From Pseudazoarcus pumilus_A (lineage in GTDB: Bacteria > Pseudomonadota > Gammaproteobacteria > Burkholderiales > Rhodocyclaceae): a stretch of DNA of 6,355 nt. Every line of letters begins with the position of its first letter. Positions within the stretch are counted from its first letter, which is position 1. The notes below the pieces were generated by a model that was given only the letters and a program-made list of their open reading frames with translations, was not told where the DNA came from and did not search any database. The translations under genes were made by a program, and so were the position numbers. Below are positions 1 through 6,355 of the stretch, piece by piece. Where the stretch lies: NCBI GenBank assembly GCA_033837965.1, contig JAJLLM010000116.1, positions 1 through 6,355 of the forward strand, read 5' to 3'.

Positions 1-1321
<1,321 letters not shown>

Positions 1322-1344
1322 ACCTTGTCGCACCGGAAATAAAA

Positions 1345-1372
1345 AAAACGCCACGGCCCGCCGTGGCGTTTT
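1345..1372 (+). terminator. Intrinsic terminator of ilvD
   Basis: A perfect 12-bp stem (AAAACGCCACGG, 1345-1356, pairing with CCGTGGCGTTTT, 1361-1372) encloses a CCCG loop and runs into TTTTGTTTT. It starts 23 bases after the ilvD stop, so it is a typical rho-independent terminator. The left side is also A-rich (1338-1348), so the hairpin could work on the minus strand too. It lies just 12 bases upstream of the emrE Shine-Dalgarno sequence. Confidence 0.9.
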
Positions 1373-1394
1373 GTTTTGAACACTGGAGACACGC

Positions 1395-1733
1395 ATGAAC
1401 CTCACGCCCTGGCTGTACCTCGGCACCGCCATCGTCGCCGAAGTCATCGGCACCTCGGCGCTCAAGGCCAGCGACGGCTTCACGCGGCTGTGGCCGTCGG
1501 TGATCGTAGTGGTCGGCTATGCCTGCGCCTTCTGGCTGCTGGCGCTGACCTTGCGCAGCATTCCGGTCGGCGTGGCCTACGCCATCTGGGCCGGGCTGGG
1601 CATCGTACTGATCGCGCTGGTGGGGGTGTTTCTGTTCGGACAGAAGCTGGATGCGCCGGCCGTGATCGGCATGGGGTTGATCGTGGCCGGGGTGGTGGTG
1701 ATGAACGTGTTCTCGAAAACCGCCGGCCACTGA
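1395..1733 (+). CDS. emrE: Small multidrug resistance (SMR) efflux protein, EmrE/Qac type
   Basis: This 112-residue inner-membrane protein belongs to the SMR family, which exports lipophilic and quaternary ammonium cations in exchange for protons as an antiparallel dimer. Four hydrophobic helices fill nearly the whole chain. The essential membrane glutamate is Glu16 (in AIVAEVIGT; Glu14 of E. coli EmrE). Tyr62 and Trp65 in GVAYAIWAGLG match EmrE Tyr60 and Trp63, and FTRLWPS, SIPVGVAYAIW and FGQKLD are close to EmrE/QacE. This favours a drug-type pump over SugE or the guanidinium exporter Gdx, though the substrate is not provable here. The ATG at 1395 has a GGAG (1385-1388) 6 bases upstream. 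No promoter is obvious between the ilvD terminator and the gene. It ends 6 bases from the convergent permease gene. Confidence 0.93.
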   Translation: MNLTPWLYLGTAIVAEVIGTSALKASDGFTRLWPSVIVVVGYACAFWLLALTLRSIPVGVAYAIWAGLGIVLIALVGVFLFGQKLDAPAVIGMGLIVAGVVVMNVFSKTAGH

Positions 1734-1739
1734 GGCCGT

Positions 1740-2870
1740 TCAGCCCCGCTGCGCGCGGCGGCGCGCGGCGAGGCTGCGTGCCGATTCCATGGCCAGACCG
1801 GCGGCCAGTGCCCAGGCCGGGTTGAGGGCCAGCGCGACCATCGCCGTGACGCCGATTACCGGCCAGCAGTCCGGTCGCGTGGCAAACAGCCGTTTGGAGA
1901 ACGCCAGATCGGCACCCGCCACCACCAGCAGCGAGCCGGCCACCGGCAGCGGGAACGCCGCCAGCAAGGCTGCGGCCGATTCGCCGGCAAACAGTGCACT
2001 CGCCAGCAGCACCGCGCCCAGCAGCACCGGCGCACAGCACGAGCGCGCGCCGAAGCGGTGCTGCGCCACTACGCCGCCGGCGCCGTGGCACATCGGCATG
2101 GCGCCGAGGGGCGCCAGCAACAGGTTGCCTAGGCCGGTGCTGAGTGCCAGATTGCGTTCGCTGGCGCGTGCGGCCTGTTCGTGGAACAGCGAGGCGCTGA
2201 CGGCGGCGGTGACGATGATGGCGTTCGACAGGGTCAGCGGAATCTGCGGCAGCACGGCGAGTTCCAGCGCACGCGGCAGGTCTGACCAGCTCGGCAGGGC
2301 AAACTGCGGCAAGCTCATGCCGAAGCCGGCCAGCGTGGGCGCCGCATCGCTCAGTCCCAGCCACGGCGCGGCCAGCACGGCGCCGATGCCCAGCGCCAGC
2401 AGTGGCACACGTGTCACGAACATTGCCGCCACGGCAAAGGCCAGCGCACCGGCGCCCAGCAGCGGGGCGTCCATCAGCAGCGTTGTGCCGAGCCAAACCA
2501 TCGACAGCCCCAGCCCCAGCGTGAGTCCCAGCGTGACCGAGGGCGGGATGCGTCGCGCGATCCACGCCACGCCGCCGGTGAGACCCAGCAGCAGCACCGT
2601 GGCGCCGATCAGCAATCCCGCCATCGCCACTTCGCCCGGTGTCAGCCCTGAAGTGAGCAGGACTGCCGAGACCGCTTTCATCGGCTGTACCGCCATCGGC
2701 ACCCCATAGAACAGACCGGCCGCGATCAGTGCGATGCCGAAGCCGAAGAACACGCCGACCGCGCTGAGTCCGCCCACCGTGACGGCGCCGACCGCGTAGG
2801 GTAGAAAGGTGCCCAGATCGCCGCAGGCGCCGTTGGCCTCCCGCGCGAGTTGGCCGGGGCTGCGCTTCAC
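1740..2870 (-). CDS. MOT1-family (SulP-related) molybdate/sulfate permease
   Basis: This is a 376-residue, very hydrophobic integral membrane protein with about ten predicted helices. The MOT1 hallmarks are GDLGTFLPY (17-25), YGVPMAVQPMKA (55-66), PQIPLTLSNAI (208-218) and PMCHGAGGVVAQHRFGAR (259-276), the conserved stretches of eukaryotic and bacterial high-affinity molybdate transporters (MFS_MOT1 family, related to SulP). It probably imports molybdate, and could carry tungstate or sulfate. The start codon is GTG, overlapping the TGA of tupC as GTGA (2867-2870), with no clear Shine-Dalgarno of its own, so it is probably translated by coupling to tupC. It is the last gene of the minus-strand operon. 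The Arg-rich tail is short. Pairing a MOT1 permease with Tup-type ABC genes supports an oxyanion role. The family call is firm; the exact substrate is inferred. Confidence 0.88.
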   Translation of the reverse strand: MKRSPGQLAREANGACGDLGTFLPYAVGAVTVGGLSAVGVFFGFGIALIAAGLFYGVPMAVQPMKAVSAVLLTSGLTPGEVAMAGLLIGATVLLLGLTGGVAWIARRIPPSVTLGLTLGLGLSMVWLGTTLLMDAPLLGAGALAFAVAAMFVTRVPLLALGIGAVLAAPWLGLSDAAPTLAGFGMSLPQFALPSWSDLPRALELAVLPQIPLTLSNAIIVTAAVSASLFHEQAARASERNLALSTGLGNLLLAPLGAMPMCHGAGGVVAQHRFGARSCCAPVLLGAVLLASALFAGESAAALLAAFPLPVAGSLLVVAGADLAFSKRLFATRPDCWPVIGVTAMVALALNPAWALAAGLAMESARSLAARRRAQRG

Positions 2871-3580
2871 AGCGGCATGCGCCAGGGCAATTCGCCCTGG
2901 ATGAACAGACGGGCTTCCTCGGACGCCGGGCGGGCGAAGAAGCGCTGCACCGGCGTGTGCTCGCGCACGCGGCCGGCGCTCATGAAGATCACGTCGTCCC
3001 CCAGCCGCGTCGCCTGGCCGAGGTTGTGCGTGGTCATGACGATGCGCGTGCCGTCGGTACGGATCTCGCGGATGATGCGCTCGACCTCGGCCGTGGCCGA
3101 GGGGTCGAGCGCCGCGGTGGGTTCGTCAAGCAGCAGCAGGCGGGGTCTGGTCAGCCACGCCCGCGCCAGCGCAAGGCGCTGTTGCTCGCCGCCTGAAAGA
3201 TGGCGGGCGCTCTCCTGCGCGCGGTCGGCCAGCGCCACGCGTTCAAGGATTTCCGCCGCGCGCCGACGCCGCTCCGCGCCCGAAACGCCCAAGGGCTTGA
3301 GGCCTAGTGAGGCGTTTTCCAGTACCGAGGCGCGGATCATCATCGGGTGCTGGAAGACCATCATCACGCCCTGTTCGGGGCGTGCGCCGCCGGCCCACTT
3401 GAGGCTGCCGGCGGAGGGTTCGATCAGTCCGCACAAGGTGCGCAGCAGCACGCTCTTGCCGGCGCCGTTGGGCCCCATCACCAGCGTGATGCCCTCGTCG
3501 TGCAGTTCAAGGTCCACGCCGTCGAGCACCGTGCGGCCGTTGGGCTGGAAGCGCACGCCCGAGAGCGTGACCGGAAACAT
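2867..3580 (-). CDS. tupC: Tungstate-type ABC transporter ATP-binding protein
   Basis: This cytoplasmic ABC ATPase powers uptake through the TupB permease encoded just upstream. All nucleotide-binding motifs are intact (numbering from the 3580 start): Walker A GPNGAGKS (36-43), Q-loop VFQHP (Gln77), signature LSGGEQQRLALARA (128-141), Walker B LLLLDEPT (148-155) with catalytic Glu153, D-loop ALD, and switch His185 in TTH. It has 237 residues and no C-terminal TOBE/MOP domain, unlike ModC, which fits TupC. I chose the ATG at 3580 because GAGG (3589-3586) lies 5 bases upstream and overlaps the tupB stop. An ATG five codons earlier (3595) is in frame but has only a weak GAAG; if used, the gene overlaps tupB by 8 bases. 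Its stop overlaps the GTG of the MOT1 gene. Family certain; tungstate over molybdate is inferred from TupB likeness and context. Confidence 0.9.
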   Translation of the reverse strand: MFPVTLSGVRFQPNGRTVLDGVDLELHDEGITLVMGPNGAGKSVLLRTLCGLIEPSAGSLKWAGGARPEQGVMMVFQHPMMIRASVLENASLGLKPLGVSGAERRRRAAEILERVALADRAQESARHLSGGEQQRLALARAWLTRPRLLLLDEPTAALDPSATAEVERIIREIRTDGTRIVMTTHNLGQATRLGDDVIFMSAGRVREHTPVQRFFARPASEEARLFIQGELPWRMPL

Positions 3581-3587
3581 TGCCGCC

Positions 3588-4289
3588 TCAGCCATAGCGC
3601 TTCATCGCCCAGGCGCGCATCAGGTGCGCAATGGTGTTGAGGATCAGGATCACCGAGATCAGCACCAGCCCCAGCGCGATGGCCAGCGGCAGGTCGCCCT
3701 TGCTGGTTTCCAGCGCAATGGCGGTGGTCATCACGCGCGTCACGCCGTCGATGTTGCCGCCGACGATCATCACCGCGCCGACTTCGCTCATGGCCCGCCC
3801 GAGGCCGGCCAGCACCGCCACCAGCAGGGAGTGGCGACAGTCGTACAGCAACGTGGTGAGGCTGTGCCACCACGAGAAGCGCATCACGCGCAGTTCCTCG
3901 GCGTAGCGCTGCCAGGCGTCTTCGACGACCTGGCGGGCGATGGCCGCCATCAGCGGAATCACCAGCACGGTCTGGGCAATCACCATGGCCGTCGGGCTGA
4001 ACAGCAGGCCGAAATGTCCGAAGGGGCCGGAGCGCGACAGCAGCAGATAGACGATGACCCCGATTACCACCGCCGGCGCGCCCATCAGCGCATTCACCAG
4101 TACCGTGCCGACCTGCTGGCCGGGCCAGCGGCCGATGGCCAGCATGGCGCCCAGTGGCAGGCCGATGAAGGTTCCCAGCACCACTGCCGTACCGCTGACC
4201 TGGATCGACAGCAGCACGATCTCCGCCACGCGGGCGTCGAGGCTGACGATCAGGGCAAAGGCTTCGGCAAACGTGGCGGTGAAGGACAT
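3588..4289 (-). CDS. tupB: Tungstate-type ABC transporter permease
   Basis: This 233-residue inner-membrane permease of the TupB/ModB class has about five transmembrane helices. They include a helix near residues 22-50, SPTAMVIAQTVLVIPLMAAI in the middle and a C-terminal one before HLMRAWAMKRYG. The cytoplasmic EAA-like coupling loop is seen in YAEELRVMRFSWWHSLTTLL followed by GLGRAMSEVGAVMIVGGN, which is typical of Tup permeases. It should pair as a homodimer with TupC. I chose the ATG at 4289; the frame can be extended two codons to a TTG at 4295. The Shine-Dalgarno is weak for both. The binding protein TupA normally lies directly upstream, but here only a short remnant does. Function is intact by sequence, but without a binding protein its activity is uncertain. 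Molybdate (ModB) is the alternative substrate assignment. Confidence 0.88.
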   Translation of the reverse strand: MSFTATFAEAFALIVSLDARVAEIVLLSIQVSGTAVVLGTFIGLPLGAMLAIGRWPGQQVGTVLVNALMGAPAVVIGVIVYLLLSRSGPFGHFGLLFSPTAMVIAQTVLVIPLMAAIARQVVEDAWQRYAEELRVMRFSWWHSLTTLLYDCRHSLLVAVLAGLGRAMSEVGAVMIVGGNIDGVTRVMTTAIALETSKGDLPLAIALGLVLISVILILNTIAHLMRAWAMKRYG

Positions 4290-4407
4290 GCGCAATCCGT
4301 GACGCGCGTCGCGCGCGCGAAGGCGCTCACTGTAGAGAGGCCGGCGAAGGCCAACAATATGAACAGCCGTGCATAGGTCGACGCGAAAGCCTTGTGCCGT
4401 ATGACAT
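4290..4407 (-). pseudogene. Probable tupA remnant: start region and signal peptide only
   Basis: Between the regulator and tupB, reading the minus strand, an ATG (4407-4405) has GAGGA (4418-4414) 6 bases upstream. The ATG frame encodes only 26 residues, to a TGA at 4329-4327, and resembles nothing. In another frame, 4402-4316 encodes a classic Sec signal peptide: an n-region IRHKAFASTYAR, a hydrophobic core LFILLAFAGLSTV and a c-region SAFA with an AxA cleavage site, then RAT. That frame has no ATG, GTG or TTG before the core and ends at 4252-4250 inside tupB. One lost base just after the ATG would explain the frame change, and the mature domain is absent. TupA is the expected gene at this place. 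I infer a frameshifted and deleted tupA; a chance hydrophobic stretch or an unrelated leader peptide is the alternative. Confidence 0.6.
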
Positions 4408-4413
4408 TCGCAG

Positions 4414-4418
4414 TCCTC
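4414..4418 (-). promoter_or_regulatory. Shine-Dalgarno of the tupA remnant
   Basis: GAGGA (minus strand) overlaps the TGA stop of the regulator and lies 6 bases before the ATG at 4407. This is the best-placed ribosome binding site in this intergenic stretch, yet the frame it serves ends after 26 codons. It suggests that a real coding sequence, coupled to the regulator, once started here. Confidence 0.55.
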
Positions 4419-5493
4419 AGGTGGGTGGCACGGCTTCGTCCGGGGTCAGTTGCCGCCCGGTATCGGTGCCGTCGTAGCCGGGCAGGGCGGACACCGCGGC
4501 GCGGAAGTCCTCGCGCTGCATGATGTCGACCATGCCGCGCACGGCTGCAGAGCGCAGCGCCGAGGCATTGCAGGCGATGAAGTAGCGTTCGCGCGCAATT
4601 TCGATGAAGTCGAGCTTGAAGCGGTGCGCCGCCGTGCGCACGCCGAAGCCCACGTCCGCCATGCCGCTGGCGATATACGCCGCCACCGCGGCATGCGTCA
4701 GCTCGGAGTTCTGGAAGCCGCGGATGCGGTCACTGTGCAAGCCGCGCGCCTCCAGCAGCAGGTCGAGCAGGATGCGCGTGCCGGAGCCGGGCTGGCGGTT
4801 CACGAAGCTCACGTCTTCGCGCGTCAGGTCTTCCAGCCCGCGGATGCCCTTGGGGTTGCCGGGCAGCACGAACAGCCCCTGCTGGCGTTCGGCCAGATGG
4901 ATCAGGCGATGTTTGCGCGGCCGCAGCCACTTGCGGTACTGCGCCCAGGCCGCACTCTCGAACTCGCCCAGCGGCACGTGAAAGCCCGCCACATCGCAGT
5001 CGCCACGCGCCAGTGAAGCCACCGAATCGAGGCTGCCGCGGTACTTCAGGTCCACCGGAATGTCGTTGTCCACCAGAAAGCCGCGCAAGGTCTCCACCGC
5101 AAAGCCGTGGCTGGCGTTGATGCGCAGGATGCGGTCCTTGTGCTCGACGCTTTTCAGCAACTCGGCTTCCAGTTCCGAAGCGAGGCTGTCGAGCGTGGGC
5201 GCCAGCCGAGCGGCAATGCGCTTGTCCGCCCACAGCAGCTTCTTGCCGAGCGGAGTGAGCGTGGTGCCGCGCCCGCGCGCCTTGCTCACCAGCGGACTGC
5301 CGAACACTTCCTCGCCGGTGCGCAGCAGGCCCCAGCCGTGGCGGTAAGACACGCCCAACTGCGTACAGGCCTGCTCGATCTGGCCGAGTTCGTCCACCAC
5401 TGCGAGCAGGGCAAGCAGGCCTGGCAGAGACAGTTGTGCCTCGCCGTCGCGCGAGACGTGCCAGGCCGGTTTGATCGTGACGCTGAACTTCAT
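4417..5493 (-). CDS. ModE-type HTH regulator with PBP-like molybdate/tungstate sensor domain
   Basis: This is a 358-residue cytoplasmic transcription factor. The N-terminal winged helix-turn-helix (about 1-90) resembles ModE/LysR DNA-binding domains: GQIEQACTQLGVSYRHGWGLL (37-57) gives the helices and GRGTTLTPLGKKLL (74-87) the wing. After a helical linker, residues from about 121 form a periplasmic-binding-protein-like domain (PBP_like class) with GSLDSVASLARGDCDVAGFHVP (153-174) and NRQPGSGTR (232-240), the expected anion-binding region. Such proteins are found beside molybdate and tungstate genes, so it probably senses one of these and controls tupBC-MOT1 and perhaps the divergent fds operon. 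I prefer the ATG at 5493; a TTG two codons earlier (5499) is possible. No Shine-Dalgarno is visible, and a TATGAT box lies so close that the mRNA may be nearly leaderless. The ligand is inferred, not shown. Confidence 0.85.
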   Translation of the reverse strand: MKFSVTIKPAWHVSRDGEAQLSLPGLLALLAVVDELGQIEQACTQLGVSYRHGWGLLRTGEEVFGSPLVSKARGRGTTLTPLGKKLLWADKRIAARLAPTLDSLASELEAELLKSVEHKDRILRINASHGFAVETLRGFLVDNDIPVDLKYRGSLDSVASLARGDCDVAGFHVPLGEFESAAWAQYRKWLRPRKHRLIHLAERQQGLFVLPGNPKGIRGLEDLTREDVSFVNRQPGSGTRILLDLLLEARGLHSDRIRGFQNSELTHAAVAAYIASGMADVGFGVRTAAHRFKLDFIEIARERYFIACNASALRSAAVRGMVDIMQREDFRAAVSALPGYDGTDTGRQLTPDEAVPPT

Positions 5494-5504
5494 GTGCAAT
5501 TCAT

Positions 5505-5510
5505 ATCATA
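5505..5510 (-). promoter_or_regulatory. Candidate -10 box of the regulator
   Basis: On the minus strand TATGAT matches the sigma-70 -10 consensus at five of six bases. It would place the transcription start near 5498, only a few bases before the ATG at 5493. No good -35 hexamer is seen at 16-18 bases; TTAGCA sits 20 bases upstream. The box lies within TCAATATGATATGA, which shares the half-site of the nearby inverted repeat, so autoregulation is plausible. Confidence 0.4.
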
Positions 5511-5570
5511 TTGAGAGGCAATTTTTCCTCTGCTAACTTGCCGATGTAGCGGTTCGGAGTGGGTTGTTTT

Positions 5571-5594
5571 TCATATGTTTAGTTGTGCATATGA
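5571..5594. promoter_or_regulatory. Inverted-repeat operator candidate in the divergent control region
   Basis: TCATATG (5571-5577) and CATATGA (5588-5594) form a perfect 7-bp inverted repeat with a 10-base spacer, in a stretch much more AT-rich than the surrounding genes. The half-site centres are 17 bases apart. It is a good candidate site for the dimeric ModE-type regulator encoded next to it. A weak plus-strand promoter for fdsG, TTGTTT (5564-5569) with GCATAT (5587-5592) at 17 bases, would overlap it. Binding by this regulator is inferred. Confidence 0.45.
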
Positions 5595-5666
5595 GATCCG
5601 CGTGACGAATCCAGCTTACCCCGAATCGACCGGACATCAAGTTTTCGAGAGGTGCACATGAGTTCC
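5585..5666 (+). repeat. Imperfect 15-bp direct repeat up to the fdsG start
   Basis: GTGCATATGAGATCC (5585-5599) recurs as GTGCACATGAGTTCC (5652-5666), with 13 of 15 bases identical and starts 67 bases apart. The second copy covers the fdsG start codon. The core TGCACATGA is also present on the minus strand at 5498-5490, over the regulator start. These may be extra regulator half-sites or the trace of a local duplication of the gene start. The first copy's ATG leads to a stop after four codons, so it is not a gene. Confidence 0.4.
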
Positions 5667-6140
5667 GCCCAACCCGCCTGGGACCGCGACAAGGTCCTCG
5701 GCATCATCAATACGCTGAAGGACATGCCCGGCGCGCTCATGCCGATCCTGCACGGCATCCAGGACAGCATCGGCTATGTGCCCGACGACGCCGTGCCGCT
5801 GATGGCCGAGGCGCTGAACCTGTCGCGCGCCGAGGTGCACGGCACGATCACCTTCTACCACCACTTCCGCACCACCCCGCCGGGCCGTCACAAGCTCGAA
5901 ATCTGCCGTGGCGAGGCCTGTCAGGCCGTGGGCGCCAACGCCCTCGTCGCGCATGCCAAGAAAACGCTCGGTGTGGATTTCCACGAAACCACCGCCGATG
6001 GCGCCGTCTCGCTCGAGCAGGTGTTCTGCCTCGGAAACTGCGCCTGTTCGCCGTCGCTGATGGTCGATGGCGAGGTCGTGGGCGAGGTCTCCATCGATCA
6101 ATTCGACGACATCGTCGACCGCCTGAGGACCCGTCAATGA
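5658..6140 (+). CDS. fdsG: NAD-dependent formate dehydrogenase, gamma subunit (NuoE-like)
   Basis: This 160-residue thioredoxin-like [2Fe-2S] protein is the gamma subunit of the soluble molybdenum- or tungsten-containing formate dehydrogenase, which oxidises formate to CO2 and reduces NAD+ in the cytoplasm. It is homologous to NuoE of complex I and HoxE. An N-terminal helical region (GIQDSIGYVP at 33-42, VHGTITFYHHF at 60-70) precedes the ferredoxin fold. The four cluster ligands are Cys83 and Cys88 (EICRGEAC) and Cys124 and Cys128 (FCLGNC). The ATG at 5658 has GAGG (5649-5652) 5 bases upstream; a GTG two codons earlier (5652) is in frame but would overlap this site. The next gene, a FdsB homologue, starts within its stop codon (ATGA). 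Following order and adjacency to molybdate/tungstate genes favour FdsG over NuoE. It lies divergent to the regulator and is probably first in its operon. Confidence 0.9.
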   Translation: MSSAQPAWDRDKVLGIINTLKDMPGALMPILHGIQDSIGYVPDDAVPLMAEALNLSRAEVHGTITFYHHFRTTPPGRHKLEICRGEACQAVGANALVAHAKKTLGVDFHETTADGAVSLEQVFCLGNCACSPSLMVDGEVVGEVSIDQFDDIVDRLRTRQ

Positions 6141-6355
6141 CCACGATTCGAGCGCAACAGCCGGCAGCCATGCCGGCTTCAGCGAGAAATTCCCAATCCG
6201 GGCCGCAGGCCAGTCCGTTGCGTGGCGGAGAAGACCCGGCGTTCAAGCCGGGTCGATCCACCGTCAAAGTCTACGTATCCCGCGATTCCACCGCGATCTC
6301 CAAGGGAGCCGACAAGGTCGCCCGCGCCATCGCCTTCGAAGCCGCCAAGCGAGGC
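6137..6355 (+). CDS. fdsB: NAD-dependent formate dehydrogenase, beta subunit, 5' part (runs off window)
   Basis: The first 73 codons of the NuoF-like beta subunit, which carries the FMN and NAD-binding sites and passes electrons from formate to NAD+, are visible. The ATG overlaps the fdsG stop as ATGA (6137-6140), and GAGGA (6125-6129) lies 7 bases upstream, so the start is well supported and translation is coupled. Residues from about 43, VKVYVSRDSTAISKGADKVA, resemble the thioredoxin-like start of FdsB proteins. About 42 residues rich in Pro, Ala, Gln and Ser precede it, longer than I expect for FdsB. The NAD/FMN and 4Fe-4S motifs lie beyond the window, so the assignment rests on the visible start and on gene order. 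Confidence 0.8.
   Translation, partial: MTTIRAQQPAAMPASARNSQSGPQASPLRGGEDPAFKPGRSTVKVYVSRDSTAISKGADKVARAIAFEAAKRG

Noticed and set aside
1724..1738. Small hairpin CGGCC-ACTGA-GGCCG across the emrE stop as a bidirectional terminator
   Set aside because: The stem is only 5 bp and is followed by just two T's; too weak to call a terminator without expression data.
1480..2709. Long open frames on both strands overlapping the MOT1 gene
   Set aside because: Their translations are Ala/Arg/Gly/Ser-rich and without motifs; the MOT1 frame holds all the family signatures.
2850..4376. A 508-codon open frame on the plus strand, antisense to tupC and tupB
   Set aside because: Its product is low-complexity, rich in Arg, Ser, His and Gln with no family likeness, while both minus-strand genes beneath it carry complete conserved motifs. 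Long antisense frames are expected from GC-rich codon bias.
5514..5531. Hairpin AGAGG-N8-CCTCT in the divergent region as a terminator or riboswitch
   Set aside because: The stem is only 5 bp, no U-tract follows it and no known riboswitch core is recognisable; probably chance.
5517..5533. Possible sigma-54 promoter (GG ... GC) upstream of fdsG
   Set aside because: The spacing between GG and GC is 13 bases rather than 10, and the surrounding consensus is absent.
5637..6267. Open frames antisense to fdsG
   Set aside because: No conserved motifs; the plus-strand frame has all four cluster cysteines and a good ribosome binding site.

Overview
The window is about two-thirds G+C, densely packed, and looks like a Proteobacterial chromosome. 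Inference, not proof: a betaproteobacterium, perhaps of the Rhodocyclales type, because it combines a short-form IlvD, an FdsG/FdsB-type soluble NAD-dependent formate dehydrogenase, a MOT1-type molybdate permease and a TupB/TupC-type tungstate transporter. No rRNA, tRNA, CRISPR array or insertion sequence was seen.

Layout from left to right. Bases 1-1321 hold the 3' three quarters of ilvD (dihydroxy-acid dehydratase, plus strand), closed by a strong hairpin terminator at 1345-1372. An EmrE-like small multidrug resistance gene (1395-1733, plus) follows, only 22 bases past the hairpin. It converges, with a 6-base gap, on a minus-strand block that reads right to left: a ModE-type HTH regulator with a periplasmic-binding-protein-like sensor domain (5493-4417), a short decayed stretch (4407-4290), tupB permease (4289-3588), tupC ATPase (3580-2867) and a MOT1-family molybdate permease (2870-1740). 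The last three genes are tightly packed or overlapping, so they are probably one oxyanion (tungstate/molybdate) uptake operon. A 158-base, unusually AT-rich divergent control region (5500-5657) separates the regulator from fdsG (5658-6140) and the start of fdsB (from 6137), the first genes of a molybdenum- or tungsten-dependent formate dehydrogenase operon that leaves the window.

Biological reading (inference): the regulator senses molybdate or tungstate and may control both its own uptake operon and the metal-requiring formate dehydrogenase from the shared region. That region carries an inverted repeat TCATATG-N10-CATATGA and several related half-sites, two of which sit on the start codons of the two divergent genes.

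The most interesting observation is that tupA, the periplasmic tungstate-binding protein expected between the regulator and tupB, is missing. In its place are about 120 bases containing a good ribosome binding site with an ATG and, in a different frame, a convincing Sec signal peptide, followed directly by tupB. This looks like a scar of tupA: a start-proximal frameshift plus loss of the whole mature domain. It leaves an ABC transporter without a local binding protein, next to a MOT1 permease that could have taken over its job.
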